Source: Volvox africanus (taxonomy: Eukaryota; Chlorophyta; Chlorophyceae; Chlamydomonadales; Volvocaceae). From it: 64,000 nt of DNA. A program made the position numbers and the translations under genes. Each line of letters starts with the position of its first letter. Within the stretch, counting starts at the first letter, position 1. Below, one piece after another: positions 1-12,097 of the stretch. The stretch lies in contig BSDZ01000022.1 of NCBI GenBank assembly GCA_030268105.1, positions 1,715,001 to 1,779,000 of the forward strand, given 5' to 3'. The notes below the pieces were generated by a model, which saw only the letters and a list, made by a program, of their open reading frames with translations, did no database searches and was not told where the DNA came from.

Positions 1-2930
1 TTTCTCGATGAATAAGGTTGACGTCGACGCCAGGTCCGCTGCGTGGCATGAACTTGACTGCACATAACGAAGGCTCGCCACGTCCCTCATTGCGTTGATA
101 AAGGGCAACAGTCCCGAAGCTTCCTGGAGGTGAGAAATCCGGAACACGGCATCACTTTTGTGAGACACTTGAGAAGGAAACCCGACGAAAGCTCCCTCTG
201 CGTCAATGCACTCATCTGTAACCTGCCTATGCCCAGGTCCTTGACTTTGGTAAATTGTGGAAGGTCACCAAGGGGGTCCGGGCTGCTCAGCGGCTCCACC
301 ATGGCTCAGTACTTTTAGCAGTCCCTGGCGAACTGTTAGGATATATGCTTAAAACATCGTAAATTTCATTTAGAGGGTTCAAGAGTACCTTTGGTGTTCA
401 AAACCTAAACTTCTAATTGAGTGACTGTGTCTTCTTCGCTAAGAAAGCTGCGAACATGTATTCTGTGTTCGAAATTCACCTATATTCATAAACTTGACTA
501 TGGTGAAAAGCAAGGCAAATCGCTCAAGAACACACATTCAGAATTGGCCCAACCGCACGATTTGTTCCGTTCTTGTAACACCTTGTAACTCTGAGGGGTT
601 CACGTATTAGGTGCATCCACATTTATGTGTGTTTGAATATATTTTAAGTGCAACTTTACCCACCGATTCCAGTGACATTCCCAAAAAGCGTCGATTCTTG
701 TTCTCAGACGGGCCTCCACTCATGCAGTGCAATCGAATATCATAACAACACTTGCTAGGCTTCACCGTTTGTACTCAAACACCGGCTCACATGCCGGATC
801 ATGCAGTTCATAACGGATGGCGCAGCAGTCTCGCCATAGCAACTCAGAGATGCACTACCTTATTTAGGAGGTGATCCATTATCCTACACAGCACCACCCG
901 ATGCATGGCAGGAAGCCTGGGGAGCTGGAAGGCTTAACACCTCCATCGGACATAACGGTGTCTGAAAATGTGTGCGCTCGGAAGTTTGTGCTGTTCACCA
1001 AGGAACCCTTAACTATTTGCCAAGAATGCAGGCAACCGCGGTGGAGCGCCTTCTTTGTTTGTAGGTTGACTGTTTGCATTCAGTAGGGTCCAGTATCGGT
1101 CCTACACACTTGTGCTCCCCGGTCCCACCTGCCAGTTATGTTCAATTGTATTTCAACATATCTATATTCGCGAAGATAACCATGAAGACGTCTCTAAGGA
1201 TAAAGTACACTTGTGGAACGATTTGACGGAAAGGGACGGAATGAACGTACAAAGGTGCTATATGTGCCTGAGGTACGGTACTACATCGTGACAGGCATTT
1301 GCATGCTGCCTCACGCCGCTTTAGCTCTTGGTGTTTGGAGGTATTGGGGGAGAAGAAGGCCATGAGAAGTCTTCCAAGAGGGACCTATAATGAGACATAA
1401 TGTAACAGCGTGAATGGCGCAGAAGCGCCAGAACGAGCGAAACTGAGTCGGCGGACTATGGCAATTTGTCACATATGATGTAATTACATAAAAAAATCGA
1501 TTAATTACAATAGATCAAATGCATAGAACTTGAACAAGTCACACGCAACTACTTGCATGCGAGCGCTCGTACAACGTTGTCGGTTGTAGAGTGCGCGCCA
1601 TTTTGAATAGACGTAAGCCGCCATACGAGCCCGGCAGCGCTATTTATGCTGCCCGAATATTTTGACAGGTACTCCCACTTCCATTGTAAATAAACTAGTA
1701 TTATGGAAACTCCGATGAGTCACCCTTGAGCCACGTGCGCTACGGCACAGTTACTCGGAGCTCGCCAATGTATCTCCACCAATGTAGATCTCATCAGTAC
1801 GAGACCCGAGAAAGCAAAAGAGCTAATCTTATCGGAATCATCTTATAACCAGACAGAACCCCTGAGGATGATTTTTTTTGCTTACAGGAGCCCGCTACCC
1901 ATCGCATCGGGTAGATGGGAATAAGGAGTAAGTATCTCGCGGGTCACGCAAGATACACGAAATATACTGCCAAGAACGAGACAGGTATGACAGGTACGGC
2001 ACTCAACTGCTGGACGGGCGAAAAGGAGTGAGTGAGTACCAAAGGCCCGAATGAACGATGCCTGAGTGAGTTCAGCAGCAAGGGGCTGTACCCTGTCAAC
2101 GATTTTCAGGATATCTCGAGTAGACGACTGAACCGTGAGATAGAGGGTACTTACCCGGGAGATAGAGGATAATCAAATGGCAGGCACCGATGTACCAGTG
2201 TAATATTACTGCACTGTGCAAATATATCTAACGTTCTGTACTGCACAGTGCAGATGTGTGAAAGTGCATCTCATTCTCTCATCGCACTCCTCACACTGTT
2301 TGAAATGTGATATACTTGCATCGAATATTAGAGAATACTAGTGTATGAGGCGCCGCCAATGGAATAAACCGGAATATGCAACCCCCCAGTGCATTTCACC
2401 TCTACGGCAGCCGCCTCATACCGCTGCACGTGTTCACGCCTCAGTTTACTGTCCCCCGTGTCGGCGTGTTGTGTCAGCTTCTGGCCAAAGCCAGTAAACA
2501 TTCACCCTTCCAGTAGCGGTGGTGTCCTTATACGGAGATTGATCTTGATCTTAACAAAATGACGTTATTTTCTACAACCTTCGCGATATCCCTGGCGTAA
2601 AATCCTAGCACACGACCGCAAGGCCCACCCCTGGAAAATAGCCTAAAATCCGAACCTAAGGCCTCCATAAGCCGGAGGCTCAGATTTCACAGAGACGAGC
2701 ATCGGAGGCCATTCTGCAGGTGAGAGCTCTCCGCTATATGCTATACGCTCTCCGCCCTCCGCTATACGCTTGTCTTTTGTCGGGTGTTGGCTTGCCCCCT
2801 GTGAGCGTAACAGCATCCTTTAACCCTAACCCTACACGCTTCCTCACCCACCCATCCCTAAAGTGCGCGGCTCCATTTGCTCTTTACAGTTTCATTTGCT
2901 ACGGTCTCCCCTCTCCCCCATTTTACGCCC
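1..2930. other. Region without a recognisable gene
   Basis: Only short, low-quality open frames occur on either strand, and none has a motif or a chain of in-phase splice sites that I can support. The one structured element I noticed is a 12-bp perfect inverted repeat (2209-2220 with 2242-2253, 21-nt spacer), which could form a hairpin. Near 2700-2770 a short phrase related to CTCCGCTATA recurs three times. This may be intergenic sequence or the intron or untranslated part of a gene lying to the left. Confidence 0.5.
2884..2888 (-). terminator. Candidate polyadenylation signal TGTAA
   Basis: The minus strand reads TGTAA about 43 nt beyond the stop codon of the DUF4097/FAM185A-like gene. TGTAA is the usual polyadenylation signal of volvocine algal nuclear genes. 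The close spacing supports the proposed last exon of that gene. Confidence 0.5.
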
Positions 2931-5801
2931 CTAACGGCCCGTCTGTGGCTGTCCAGTTTGGTGCTTCTCTTGCAATTTGGCTTTCAGTGCCTCCATCCAC
3001 TCCAGGCGCCGGAAGCTGACGGTTCCACCACCTGCATCCACCGTTAATACCCCGCCACTCCTGCCCCGCCGTCCGGATCCCGCCCTGCAAACAAAGGCAG
3101 CGGCATACAATTCCGTGAATGGGGGATATGCGTACAAAAAAATTGGCTCCGAAACCAGGGCAGGAGGTGAAAATGATGGAAAGGATCTTCGGATGCTAAT
3201 TTCGTCGCAACCCTTTGTTGAACGTCAAATAGTCTGGTTTGTGCTCTTGGAGTCCAAACCCAACACATTTCAAGTTTGGGGTTGAGACTTGTTAGCTTTT
3301 TCTTTTTGTTTGCGGCTGCCATTCCCATCGCTGTCTTGTCGGTCTTCAAAATCCTGCATCAGGAATATGGCAGCTGCCAGAAGTCGTATACACTAACTAC
3401 ACAATACGAAAAAAGCCGTAGCAAAAGTCGCACCTGCTGGTGCCCCTGCCACCCTCCGGCTCCGGAACCAACCGCGCCACCCAGACTCTCGAGGTGCCAC
3501 TACTGCTGTTGCCTCCGCTGGCATTGCTACTGCCGCCATCTCCCATCGCGACGCTGCTCTCTCCGCTGCCGCTCCTTGACCCCACCGCGACTGCTCTTGC
3601 TTGCGGCGCTTGCAGCACTCGCTCCAAATGGTGTTGCAAGTCTGCTAAGTTGTAACGCCATATGGGAGCAGGGGAACACCAGGGAACACGCACATTCCCT
3701 GACCAAAATCAAACAAATAAAATAAAAAGTAACGCTATAAACGATGGGCACTTTTCTTGAACCTGAAGGGAGGATTTGCCAGTGCCCGAGGACCCGAGGT
3801 TTACTTGCATCAACGCAGATATGTAGTCCACGAGTGTTGGTTTACTGGCCAACGGCCAACGGTACATAACCACCAAATTAATCGCAGTTCCACGCCTGTA
3901 CATCCTATCAGATTCGTCCCTCATACATCAGCTGATACCAAACATTCACACCCAACCAAACGACGGACTCCGCTCATCCTCTGCCCCTTCCCACACGCAC
4001 ACACACATACATACACAACCCACCTGGCTGCACCTCCACTTCAGCCGCACCATGAACTTCCAGCAACCGCAAAGCCACCCCTGGAGCTAGTGCCACATCC
4101 ACGGGGGCCCCACCGCTAACGAGGCGGGCTGACCGGAGGCCGGCCTGAATCAAAACCTGCGTTGCCGAAGGGGGGAGCGGGGAACAGAAATCGGGAACCA
4201 ATCAAAGATTTGGTGCTTTGAAATTTAGGTTTTGGGGATTTTCGGGTTTTAGGGTTTTAGGAAAAACAAGGACCCGGCAAAGTGGGCGGAAACAAGAATG
4301 GAGTGGATCGCGGCAGTTGGTCCAAACCCTCCGAAATTCCGTACTGGGATACCTTGATCCGGCCGCCGCCGCTATCCACCAACAGGTCACCCTCAACCCC
4401 GTCCAGGACGACAGCGCCGCCGTGTGAGAGAATGTCCGCACCCCCGCTGCCGGAGCTACGGGCGCTAACGTCCCTGTCACCACCGCCAGCGGTGTTGGGC
4501 AGGATAAAAGCGTTGGTGTCGGCGTCAGCATCGCTGCCGCTGCCGCTGTCGTTGACGCTGCCTCTAGTGAAAGCCAGATCAGCATGGTTGATGGCTGAGG
4601 TGTCGCTGGGGTGCCGCATTCGGGCAGCGCCGCAGTCTAGTGTGCCGATGCGGACTGATCCGCCACCTGCACGGAAAAGTACAACATTACGGCAGTAGGA
4701 CAATTAGTGCGGTACTTCCCCGGACGAAAACCTATCTGTTCAGATAATCTTGGTGGACAGTGTGGAGTTCACCTGTGCTAATTTGGAGCCGTCCGCCGTA
4801 CACCGCCCCCAGCTCAATCCCCTGCTTGGCCGCTGCCGCCGTCACTGCTTCCTGTGAGACGTTGCCCGACGGCAGCGATGGCGACTTAATCGACTCCAAG
4901 TTCGCCGTCAGGCGCATGGTGCCACCAACCAGGCGCCGTACATTGATGATCCCCGCCGCCACAATTGAAATGCTCGTCCCACTGACTTCGCCCCCCTGTG
5001 GACACAAGCGTTGCAGTGAATAATTAGAAAAGTTTATCTTTGCTATATTTTTACATTCCTCTTTATGTTTTATACGGAAAGATAAAAGGCTGCGGAATAG
5101 ATGCTGCAGACCGGTAGTTAAACACCTATTACCATCTCCCGTACTTGCCATGACGGCAGCACCAGGTGCAGTACTGCTGCCGTCGTCGCTGCAGCCACCG
5201 CCGCTGCTGCCGTCACAACTATCGCCAACACCGTCATGACTCCCTGCGGCATCGGCGCAGATGCGAGTGTGGCCGTCGACACCTTCCGATCTCGCCACTG
5301 ATGTGTCGATGTCGACCTGCAGGCCCCGCACTGACCCGAGGGTCACAGCCGCGCCGCCGGTAGCGACCCGCAGGTCAGCCTCCACGATTTTGGACACGGC
5401 AACGGAACAACCTGCGGTCGGCGCCACGAAGTGCGACGGCATATGGACAGCCGAAAAACTTAGTTTTAAATAATCAAGTTAATCAATTTAGTTGTAAACA
5501 GTGCAAACAGTACACACCGAGATTTCGGTGCGGCCCCCCTTCCGCACGTGAGCCCCTTAACTCTTCTTGGGTGTTTGCGCAAACACCCCGGGCCAAGGGC
5601 CAATAGATAGCGACGGGCTGGACAGACCTCGTTCCGACGGGCCTGATGCCTTACCCGATGTTCGGACGTCCATACTGATCCACTTCTCTGGAGCAGTCAG
5701 CTGGAGCAGCCCTGGGGCTCCATCGCTTGGTGGCGTCGTGACGGCGACGGCAGTGGCGGCGGCGGTGCCGCTCTTGCTGCCGTCAACCCCTTGCCTTACC
5801 T
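2931..5801 (-). CDS. DUF4097/FAM185A-like beta-repeat protein (5' end unresolved)
   Basis: Read right to left, the supported exons are 5801-5655, 5411 to about 5130, 4995-4773, 4666-4353, 4156-4024, 3641-3434 and 3084-2931, ending in a stop at 2931-2933. The last five join with consistent phases (0,1,0,1,2), and 5801-5655 joins 5411 in phase 1. The donor of the 5411 exon is not resolved. The protein is a series of short Gly/Val/Ser beta-repeat phrases (for example GGEVSGTSISIV, GGSVRIGTLDCGA, GGAVVLDGVEGDLLV, GGVLTVDAGGG) and ends in an EWMEALKAK stretch. This pattern, including a C-terminal W..[AS]LK, is what I know from the DUF4097 putative adhesin / FAM185A family. Its biochemical role is unknown. 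Acidic, Gly-rich low-complexity inserts interrupt the repeats. N-terminal exons probably lie between 5.8 and 7 kb but could not be fixed. The family call is by pattern only. Confidence 0.6.
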
Positions 5802-7872
5802 CTGCAACCGAATCCCAAGCAAGCATGTGATATTGAGCACGTGTAAGCACGTGTTTCCCCCTACCCCGTGACCTTTATAGCCTAAAGAGTTAAGTCCACT
5901 TATCGGTCACGGTCAATCCCACCGTGGGTGCAAACATGAAGAGGGCTTTATGCAAGATTGATTTCCAGGATAAGTCCCAATTCAACACCATTCATTTGTA
6001 AAGCTGTGCAAGCCATTGCGTGCGTGCGTGCGTAAAATAGTCAGTGCAACCCACCGTACGCTTGTCGTACGCTCGCCAAGGTGCTGGGAGTCACCGAAGC
6101 AGTATCTATGGGCACCGCCCGCCACAAGCCACCACCAGCTGTTTGACCCTATACGACAGTAAATTCAAGAAATGAATTCATTTTTGGTGAACTCCGGCAC
6201 AAATTTCTTGAATTGGTAAACCGAGTGTTACGTGTATTCCGTAGTATCGCACCTCCAAGGTCGCCGTGTCGCTCCATCCCGCAAAGTGCTCAATCCGTAC
6301 GGCAGACTTCCCAGCTACCAATCGAAAGAAACTTCCACACACAATAGGCACCTCAGTCACAGCGGATCGAACTCCGTCGGCAGACGAAACGCATTGATGA
6401 AGCTTAGAATGTAGGGAGGTGGATTGGGAGGGCACGGCCGTGGCAGCTTCGGAGGACGAGGATGATGATTCTGGTCGGAGTTTTGATGAGGAGGTGTGGA
6501 TTGGGCGGAAGCCGCTATATTGGAGACACGATGCCAGGGGGCCGGGGAAAGGAGGACGTCAGGATAAGAGGAACCCCGGAAACCCAGACACGTTCAAGAC
6601 GATGCGGAACCATACTTTGATACATATTATGTCATTTTTAACGTGATTATTGTTACAGAAATAGGATACGTTACAGTTGCGGACGGCACAAGGCAGATGC
6701 TACGCACCGTGTTAACTGGTGGGAAGGGGACGTGGAAGAGGGGTGTAAGAGGTGATAAACCTCCCATACCGCTGCGGATAAGCGTTGGAAGGAACGAGGG
6801 GACGCAGGAGCAGAAAGCATCAATAGAGGTAACGGTAGAATCGGTGGCGTTGACGATATGACGGCCGTGGCTGCAGCGGCTCGTTCGTAAGATGGGATGA
6901 GAGCAGACCGTATTACGGTACGCATGATATAGTCAATTTAATGTGATCCAAAAAAATCTCTTTAACTATAGTTCATCTGGTACTTGCTTATGTGTAATGA
7001 AACATCGCAAGTCGCAGGGCCTGGATTAACCATTTCTGAATTAATGCGATGGTTTAAGCAGTTATGATGCAATCATTAGATATTATTTCCTGTTAGAGTC
7101 ATAATGTTTCTGATATTTGTCATAAATCATGTAAAAAAAGCTAGTTGTCGTTGTTGCTCGTCACGATGTACGTTGCTTGGTGTCCCCGTGACCCCAGACT
7201 CTGTCCTGCGGCTAATGCATTACAGGGAACATCGTTACAGGGAGCATTGTCTTATAGTTTCGATAATGAAATACGAACTGGGATTGCATCCGCTCACGTC
7301 TGCTGCTTCATGGTGAATTCTCTTGAATTTGTCAGGGCAACGGCCCTTGTTTACTGTGCGATGCCCACCCCCCTCTCCCATGATCCGAAATACGACTACG
7401 CATTGGAAGGTTCAACCTGAGGTCGACAGTTTCAATATTAGAAATGACAGTTAAAATCCATCTTGGAGCAAGTTCTGATGTCATGGAGACACTTGAAGTC
7501 TTGGCTACCGGGGTTCCAGCTACCAGGCCATCGGCCGCTGCAGCGCTGCTGCAGTAAAAACGGCTGTACGGCTTCGTCGGTCCAACAGTCAGCTGGCAAA
7601 AGCCAGTTAGGAATGATTTTGCTCCCCGTAACGTAGTCTTTTACATGGCAATCTTTTAATTCTACGAGGAAGGTATATATAGCGACAGACTTCATTGAGA
7701 TTCGGGACTATCTGACTTTATCGGCAAATATGAATTGTAACTTTTACTCATGAAACCGAAAGTAAGGAATGAACTTGAAATTCCCATGTCAAACTAACGT
7801 GTTAGGAGATGGGGTTTCAGATCGACAAGGAGTTTGGCCACTGAAACACGTTTGTGCACGGTATGATTAATA
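5802..7872. other. Unresolved stretch, possible 5' exons of the DUF4097-like gene
   Basis: Two minus-strand open stretches may hold upstream exons of the DUF4097-like gene. One lies at about 6240-6330, with a phrase SAVRIEHFAGWSDTATLE before a possible GTGCGA donor. The other, at 6671-6925, is rich in Ala/Ser/Pro/Arg and could be an organelle-targeting-like N terminus. Phases do not join cleanly to the 5801 exon, so I do not claim them. Whatever remains between them and MED20 should hold the divergent promoters. No clear TATA box was seen. Confidence 0.3.
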
Positions 7873-10103
7873 ATGGGTGTAAAGATGTAAGTTAATACAT
7901 TTGAATTTGAATTTACCCTGCTGAGTTGCGCACCAAATATCTTTATGTCGACCTTGTGCGCAGACTCATCAGGTCTTTGCCGCCAAAAGGTGTCGCTGGA
8001 CCTGCTCAACATGATCTGCTCAAGCGCCTGGTTGATGAGCTGTGTGCATCGCAGCTTGCTGGGCGGCTGGAGGCATGGTCGGTCACCTGTCAACTTATGA
8101 AGCAGGGGCATGGGCTGGTACGTGCAAAGCCCATGTTTAGCCCTTTCACAGCCCCCATCCTATCGCGAAGGAAATCTGGGACACACAAATGATTACAGCC
8201 AGGTCTGCTTTACCGCTTTACCTGGCAGGTTGGCGCTGTCGGCGGACCGGCAGCAAATGCCACCAGTGGTGGCCTTAAGGACATGTGGGCCGTAAGCTTC
8301 CGGGATGCACCCGAGATGGTATTCTTACTGCAGCGCCCAGAGCACAAGGTGGGCACGATCCGGCAAACCAGTCCATTCCCTACCCTAGTCTGCTTCATAT
8401 TCACAGCGACCCGTGGGTCTGCAATCGCATGGAGAAGAATGGAAACAGGAGGCACGCCATTTGTTGTTGCTTGTGACTCTGTCTGCCCTTTCAGCTGAGG
8501 AATAGGGGAAGCAGTGTAGCTTCACGATAACATTCGTAGCAAACCGTGGGTCCGCATTTCCACCCAGGAAGAGGGAAGGCACAGGGCATCTACCGCACCA
8601 CATTCAAATCTTCGAGGGACACGCTGCTACATTTCGACAGCTGAGAGCTCCAAGCGTTATCTCACTGCCCATCATTGTTCATGAGCTACTAAGCGATCAT
8701 CAGTGTGCCCTAATGGGGCCATTGCTGCGCATTAAAGATTGGATCGTTACTGCGCCATCAGTGCACCCTCAAGAGGCCATCACCATCATGGTGCTCAGTA
8801 CACGCGGGCCCTGTCTCTCAAGGATCTAACGCATCGACAAACCCTTTAGGGACCATATACGGGTCAATCATCTATCCGCATTCGCTATCTGGACCCTCGG
8901 TTCTCCTTACGGAGACCATTGATGCATCCTCTGCGCTGGCGGGGTCCACCGCCTCATTGGTCCTCTCTCTTTCCTACACTGGGGGTCTCCTTGTTTCCCC
9001 AGACACCTGCTCCGACTCGACGTCCGTAGGTCCTGGAATGCGAAGCCGCGATGATGCGGCTGCTGGAGAAGAAGCTGGAATACGCCAAGCAGATGACTGT
9101 GCGATTCGAGGTGAGGTCCTTTCCTTACTTTGCCTCTTTCATCGCCGCCTTAGACGTCCTTGTCATTATGGGGCCCTGCACTACCGACCGACCAGCCAAC
9201 CGGCCATAACAGATGGCAAACTGTACGTTCTACTATCATATAGTCTCTGGTTATATACATAACTTGCTTAACACATCCGCGCCCCACGTCCCCTTTCCCA
9301 GGGTCATACCTACAGCAAGGGTGACTTCTTGATCCGACTGTGCACCGCCACCCAGGCTATCCACTCGACGCAGGTGAGGGTATACGGGCATGAATGCAAG
9401 AAATAGTAACCAAAGCCAAAAGGGCAAGCGGGGGCCCAAGGAGCCCTGTAGTGAGGCCCTACCTTTTCAAATCCCAGAACATTATGTCGGATGATGTGCT
9501 GTCCGCCGCTCCACATGACCCTACCTGCAGACGCTCCTGGGCCATTGCATGGAGCTGGAGTACTTGCCTGTTAGCAACATGGCGTCTTCAGAGGGGATGT
9601 TATCTGAATTTGTTGATCTCTTAAGACAGGTCCTGGCGGTCGTGGACGGGCGGCAAGGCTCCGGCAGCGGTGGCAGCGGAGGCACCGGCAGTGCTTCCCT
9701 GCAGTGAGTCCGGTTGGTGTGGGGGGAAATGGCTTATCATATTGCGAGTCGAATGGAGGGGTGGAATGAGATTCTACGCTTGATGTGCGGGGTGCTGCGG
9801 TGCGGAGAGCTCGACACCACTCTGCCTACTTCCCCGTTGGCTATAATAACATCTCTGCGCGCTTGTGTGTATCTGCGCATGCGTATGCCTGCACGTAGGC
9901 TTGAAATTGTTAAGCCACCTTACGACAAGTACGGCTTGGTCAACATACCGTATGGCCGTGCGCATTCGGCGGTGGCGTATACGGACTTGGTAATGATGAT
10001 GCTGAGTAGCTCAACAGCGGCTGCTCAGCAGCAGCAACAACAACAGGCGCAACAGCAGCAGCAGCAATTACCGCCATCAACACAGCAGCAAATAGCCAAG
10101 TGA
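7873..10103 (+). CDS. MED20: Mediator complex subunit 20
   Basis: A seven-exon model is fully in phase: 7873-7886, 7973-8117, 8229-8348, 9030-9110, 9302-9373, 9531-9703 and 9899-10103, 810 nt in all (269 residues). The first exon carries only ATG GGT GTA AAG AT before a GTAAGT donor. The core matches plant MED20 as I know it: the phrase VRFEGHTYSKGDFLIRL followed by MELEYLPVSNM.SSEGMLSEF corresponds to the family's F.G..Y.LGDF.LRV and ME.EYLPIS.M..S..I..EF. A YGL....HSAVAYTDLVMMML stretch matches the end of the fold. MED20 is a head-module subunit of Mediator, linking transcription factors to RNA polymerase II in the nucleus. The protein is longer than plant homologues because of a Gly/Ser linker near 9660 and a C-terminal polyglutamine tract (10024-10092). 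Confidence 0.87.
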
Positions 10104-10161
10104 GGGAGTGCTTCCTTGACTTCTTTCTAGCCCTCTGGACGATTTATTTTACGATGTTCAT

Positions 10162-10166
10162 TGTAA
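10162..10166 (+). terminator. Candidate polyadenylation signal TGTAA (MED20)
   Basis: TGTAA lies 59 nt after the MED20 stop codon. A second TGTAA follows at 10180-10184. This is the expected spacing for a volvocine 3' untranslated region. Confidence 0.55.
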
Positions 10167-10184
10167 TATGTTCCGCTATTGTAA

Positions 10185-11640
10185 CATGCAAGTGCTTCAC
10201 ATCATCACAACTTCCACTATCACCATGTCAAGACAAAGTAGTGTTTACCTGAGCCACAGCTTTTCCGAAATCAAATTTGGTGCAATAATTTTGCGTGACA
10301 ACCATCAGCAGCCGCAGGAGCAGTGACATCACGTAAGTGTAAATGTGTGCCTAGATACAAATAATTTGCGAAGGTACTGTTACGTGTGGAGCTGCCTCAG
10401 TGAACTCGCCTCCGGAATCTTGACCTCCCATGCATGCTGCATTACGATGCTGACTCGCTAGTGCCGTGAATACCTCGTTAGAGCAAGCATTGTTAGCGTC
10501 AGGGACACCAGTGATGAAATAAACGGAGTTAGCCTCACCACGAGGCATCCCACCATGAGGATTAAACGCTTTGTCGGTAGGCAAATACAAACATAGACTA
10601 CAGTTATAAGGACAGAACCTTGATGGGAGTTTGGTGCAAGGAGAGGGATTCGGCAGCAGACAGCAAGCTGAGCTGACGGACTGACAGCCATGCCGCATGC
10701 CATCATGGCTCATCACGCAAAAGTGTCACGCCAAATTACCATTGATATCGGGTCGTTACTTATCCCAATTAGTGAATTCACGCGGATTAGTGGAGATGTA
10801 CGATGACATGCATTTCATGATGGTATGTAACGGCGTATGTGTGCGTGTACGTGTACGCGAATGGATGTGGATATGTGTAGTTATGTGTGTATGTGACCAA
10901 GGGCTTTTCCGTGCGTCAATGAGGGACAAGCGGCTGATGTGCTGTGTGGGAGACAAGGCCTGCTGCATATACCCACGACTGGCGCAACGTGGAGCTCTGT
11001 GGAGCAGTGTAGATCGCTGCAGCTGTCATTGCAGATTATTGGGTAGCTTCAGGGAGATAAAAAAGGTACACTGCATCAAGTCCTAAAAACTAGCTCTACC
11101 TGCGCTTACGGTCTTTCAAATTTGACCGAAAGCCTGATTGTCCTTGATCCTCAACAAGTCACAACATGATTTGGACCATAATAACAACGACATGACGTTC
11201 TATGTTACATTTTTAACTGTACATTTTAGATGGAAGACGGACATTAAATGAATTAAGCTAAACGGCTTCCAATACGCATTTCTGCGGGGTCACGACCCTT
11301 GGGGAGATTGATTTTGTGTCGATTAATCTATCTTGAATGCGCACAAAGTATATCATAAAGATATGGCTAAGAAACGCTTGAAATTGCATTTTTTGGAGGC
11401 GTCGTGGTTGCCGTTTGATGCATGGTGGTCAGCGCTACCTTTGTCTCTGCAGCTTTAACAGGTATATTACTATAATTCACTTGCGTTCTTATCTGAAAAT
11501 ATTCTACTATTAGGCTATTTTTTGCGAGTTTTCCGTCCCTAACACGGTGTCGTACTAATAAGGCTTTCCATACCGCCTTTCACTAATTGACACTGCATAT
11601 TGGAAGCATGTAACCATGTACGACAAACTGGAGTTACATT
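10185..11640. other. Intergenic, no gene seen
   Basis: No open frame here has recognisable motifs or splice structure. A GT-rich run (about 10828-10900) produces misleading short frames on both strands. The sequence becomes AT-rich from about 11.1 kb. Confidence 0.5.
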
Positions 11641-11757
11641 GCTATCTCTGGGGTTGCAGGCCTTGCGCTTCCCCCTCTTGACATCTCCCCACTCCACTAT
11701 GGCGGCTCTGGGCCAGTGCCAACAGCCTTGTGTTCACCGACCTAATGAAGGTTGCCT
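11641..11757 (+). pseudogene. Relic of exon 2 of the large GH/EGF/REJ gene
   Basis: This stretch resembles exon 2 of the large downstream gene (14280-14371), from the acceptor TTGCAG|GCCTTGCGC through the exon end CTAATGAAG|GT. It covers the phrase GLALP.LD.SPL.YGGS and the end ..TDLMK. The relic has a frame disruption in the middle (the second half reads in another frame), so it is not a functional exon. It lies just upstream of the nearly identical copy of the last exon, so the two ends of the large gene are represented within 1.8 kb. Confidence 0.65.
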
Positions 11758-12097
11758 AATCGAGCGCCAGTAGCACTAAGATAGCCGTCAACAAATTAAT
11801 CTTCTTTGAGGAGATTAACACCAAGTCCTTTCTCCTTGCTTATTTTCCATTATCCCTTGTGCGCTCGTCCTCTTAAATCCGATGGAATCAAATCAGAGCC
11901 GTAGTCTCCTCGCACTGTTACCTGCGCATTTAGCCCCGCACGTCTGCCGCAAGAAACCCAGATCGTTGCGACACGCACGAATTTGTAGTGTAATGTGCCG
12001 CACTATCCAGCCTCTCATACCTGTGACACTCTGTGCTTGCATGTCACGGCATATTGACATATATATGTAAATTATGAAACCAGGCAGATGCTTTTTT

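Noticed and set aside
2820..2834. TAACCCTAACCCTA as a telomere
   Set aside because: There are only two units, and of a type (TTAGGG) not used by Chlamydomonas-like algae; chance is likely.
9394..9624. Plus-strand frame of 76 codons across the MED20 intron
   Set aside because: It is out of frame with the MED20 exon it overlaps; the exon chain explains the coding signal.
10828..10900. Open frames on both strands near 10.8 kb
   Set aside because: They come from a GT/CA-rich simple-sequence run and show no protein motif.
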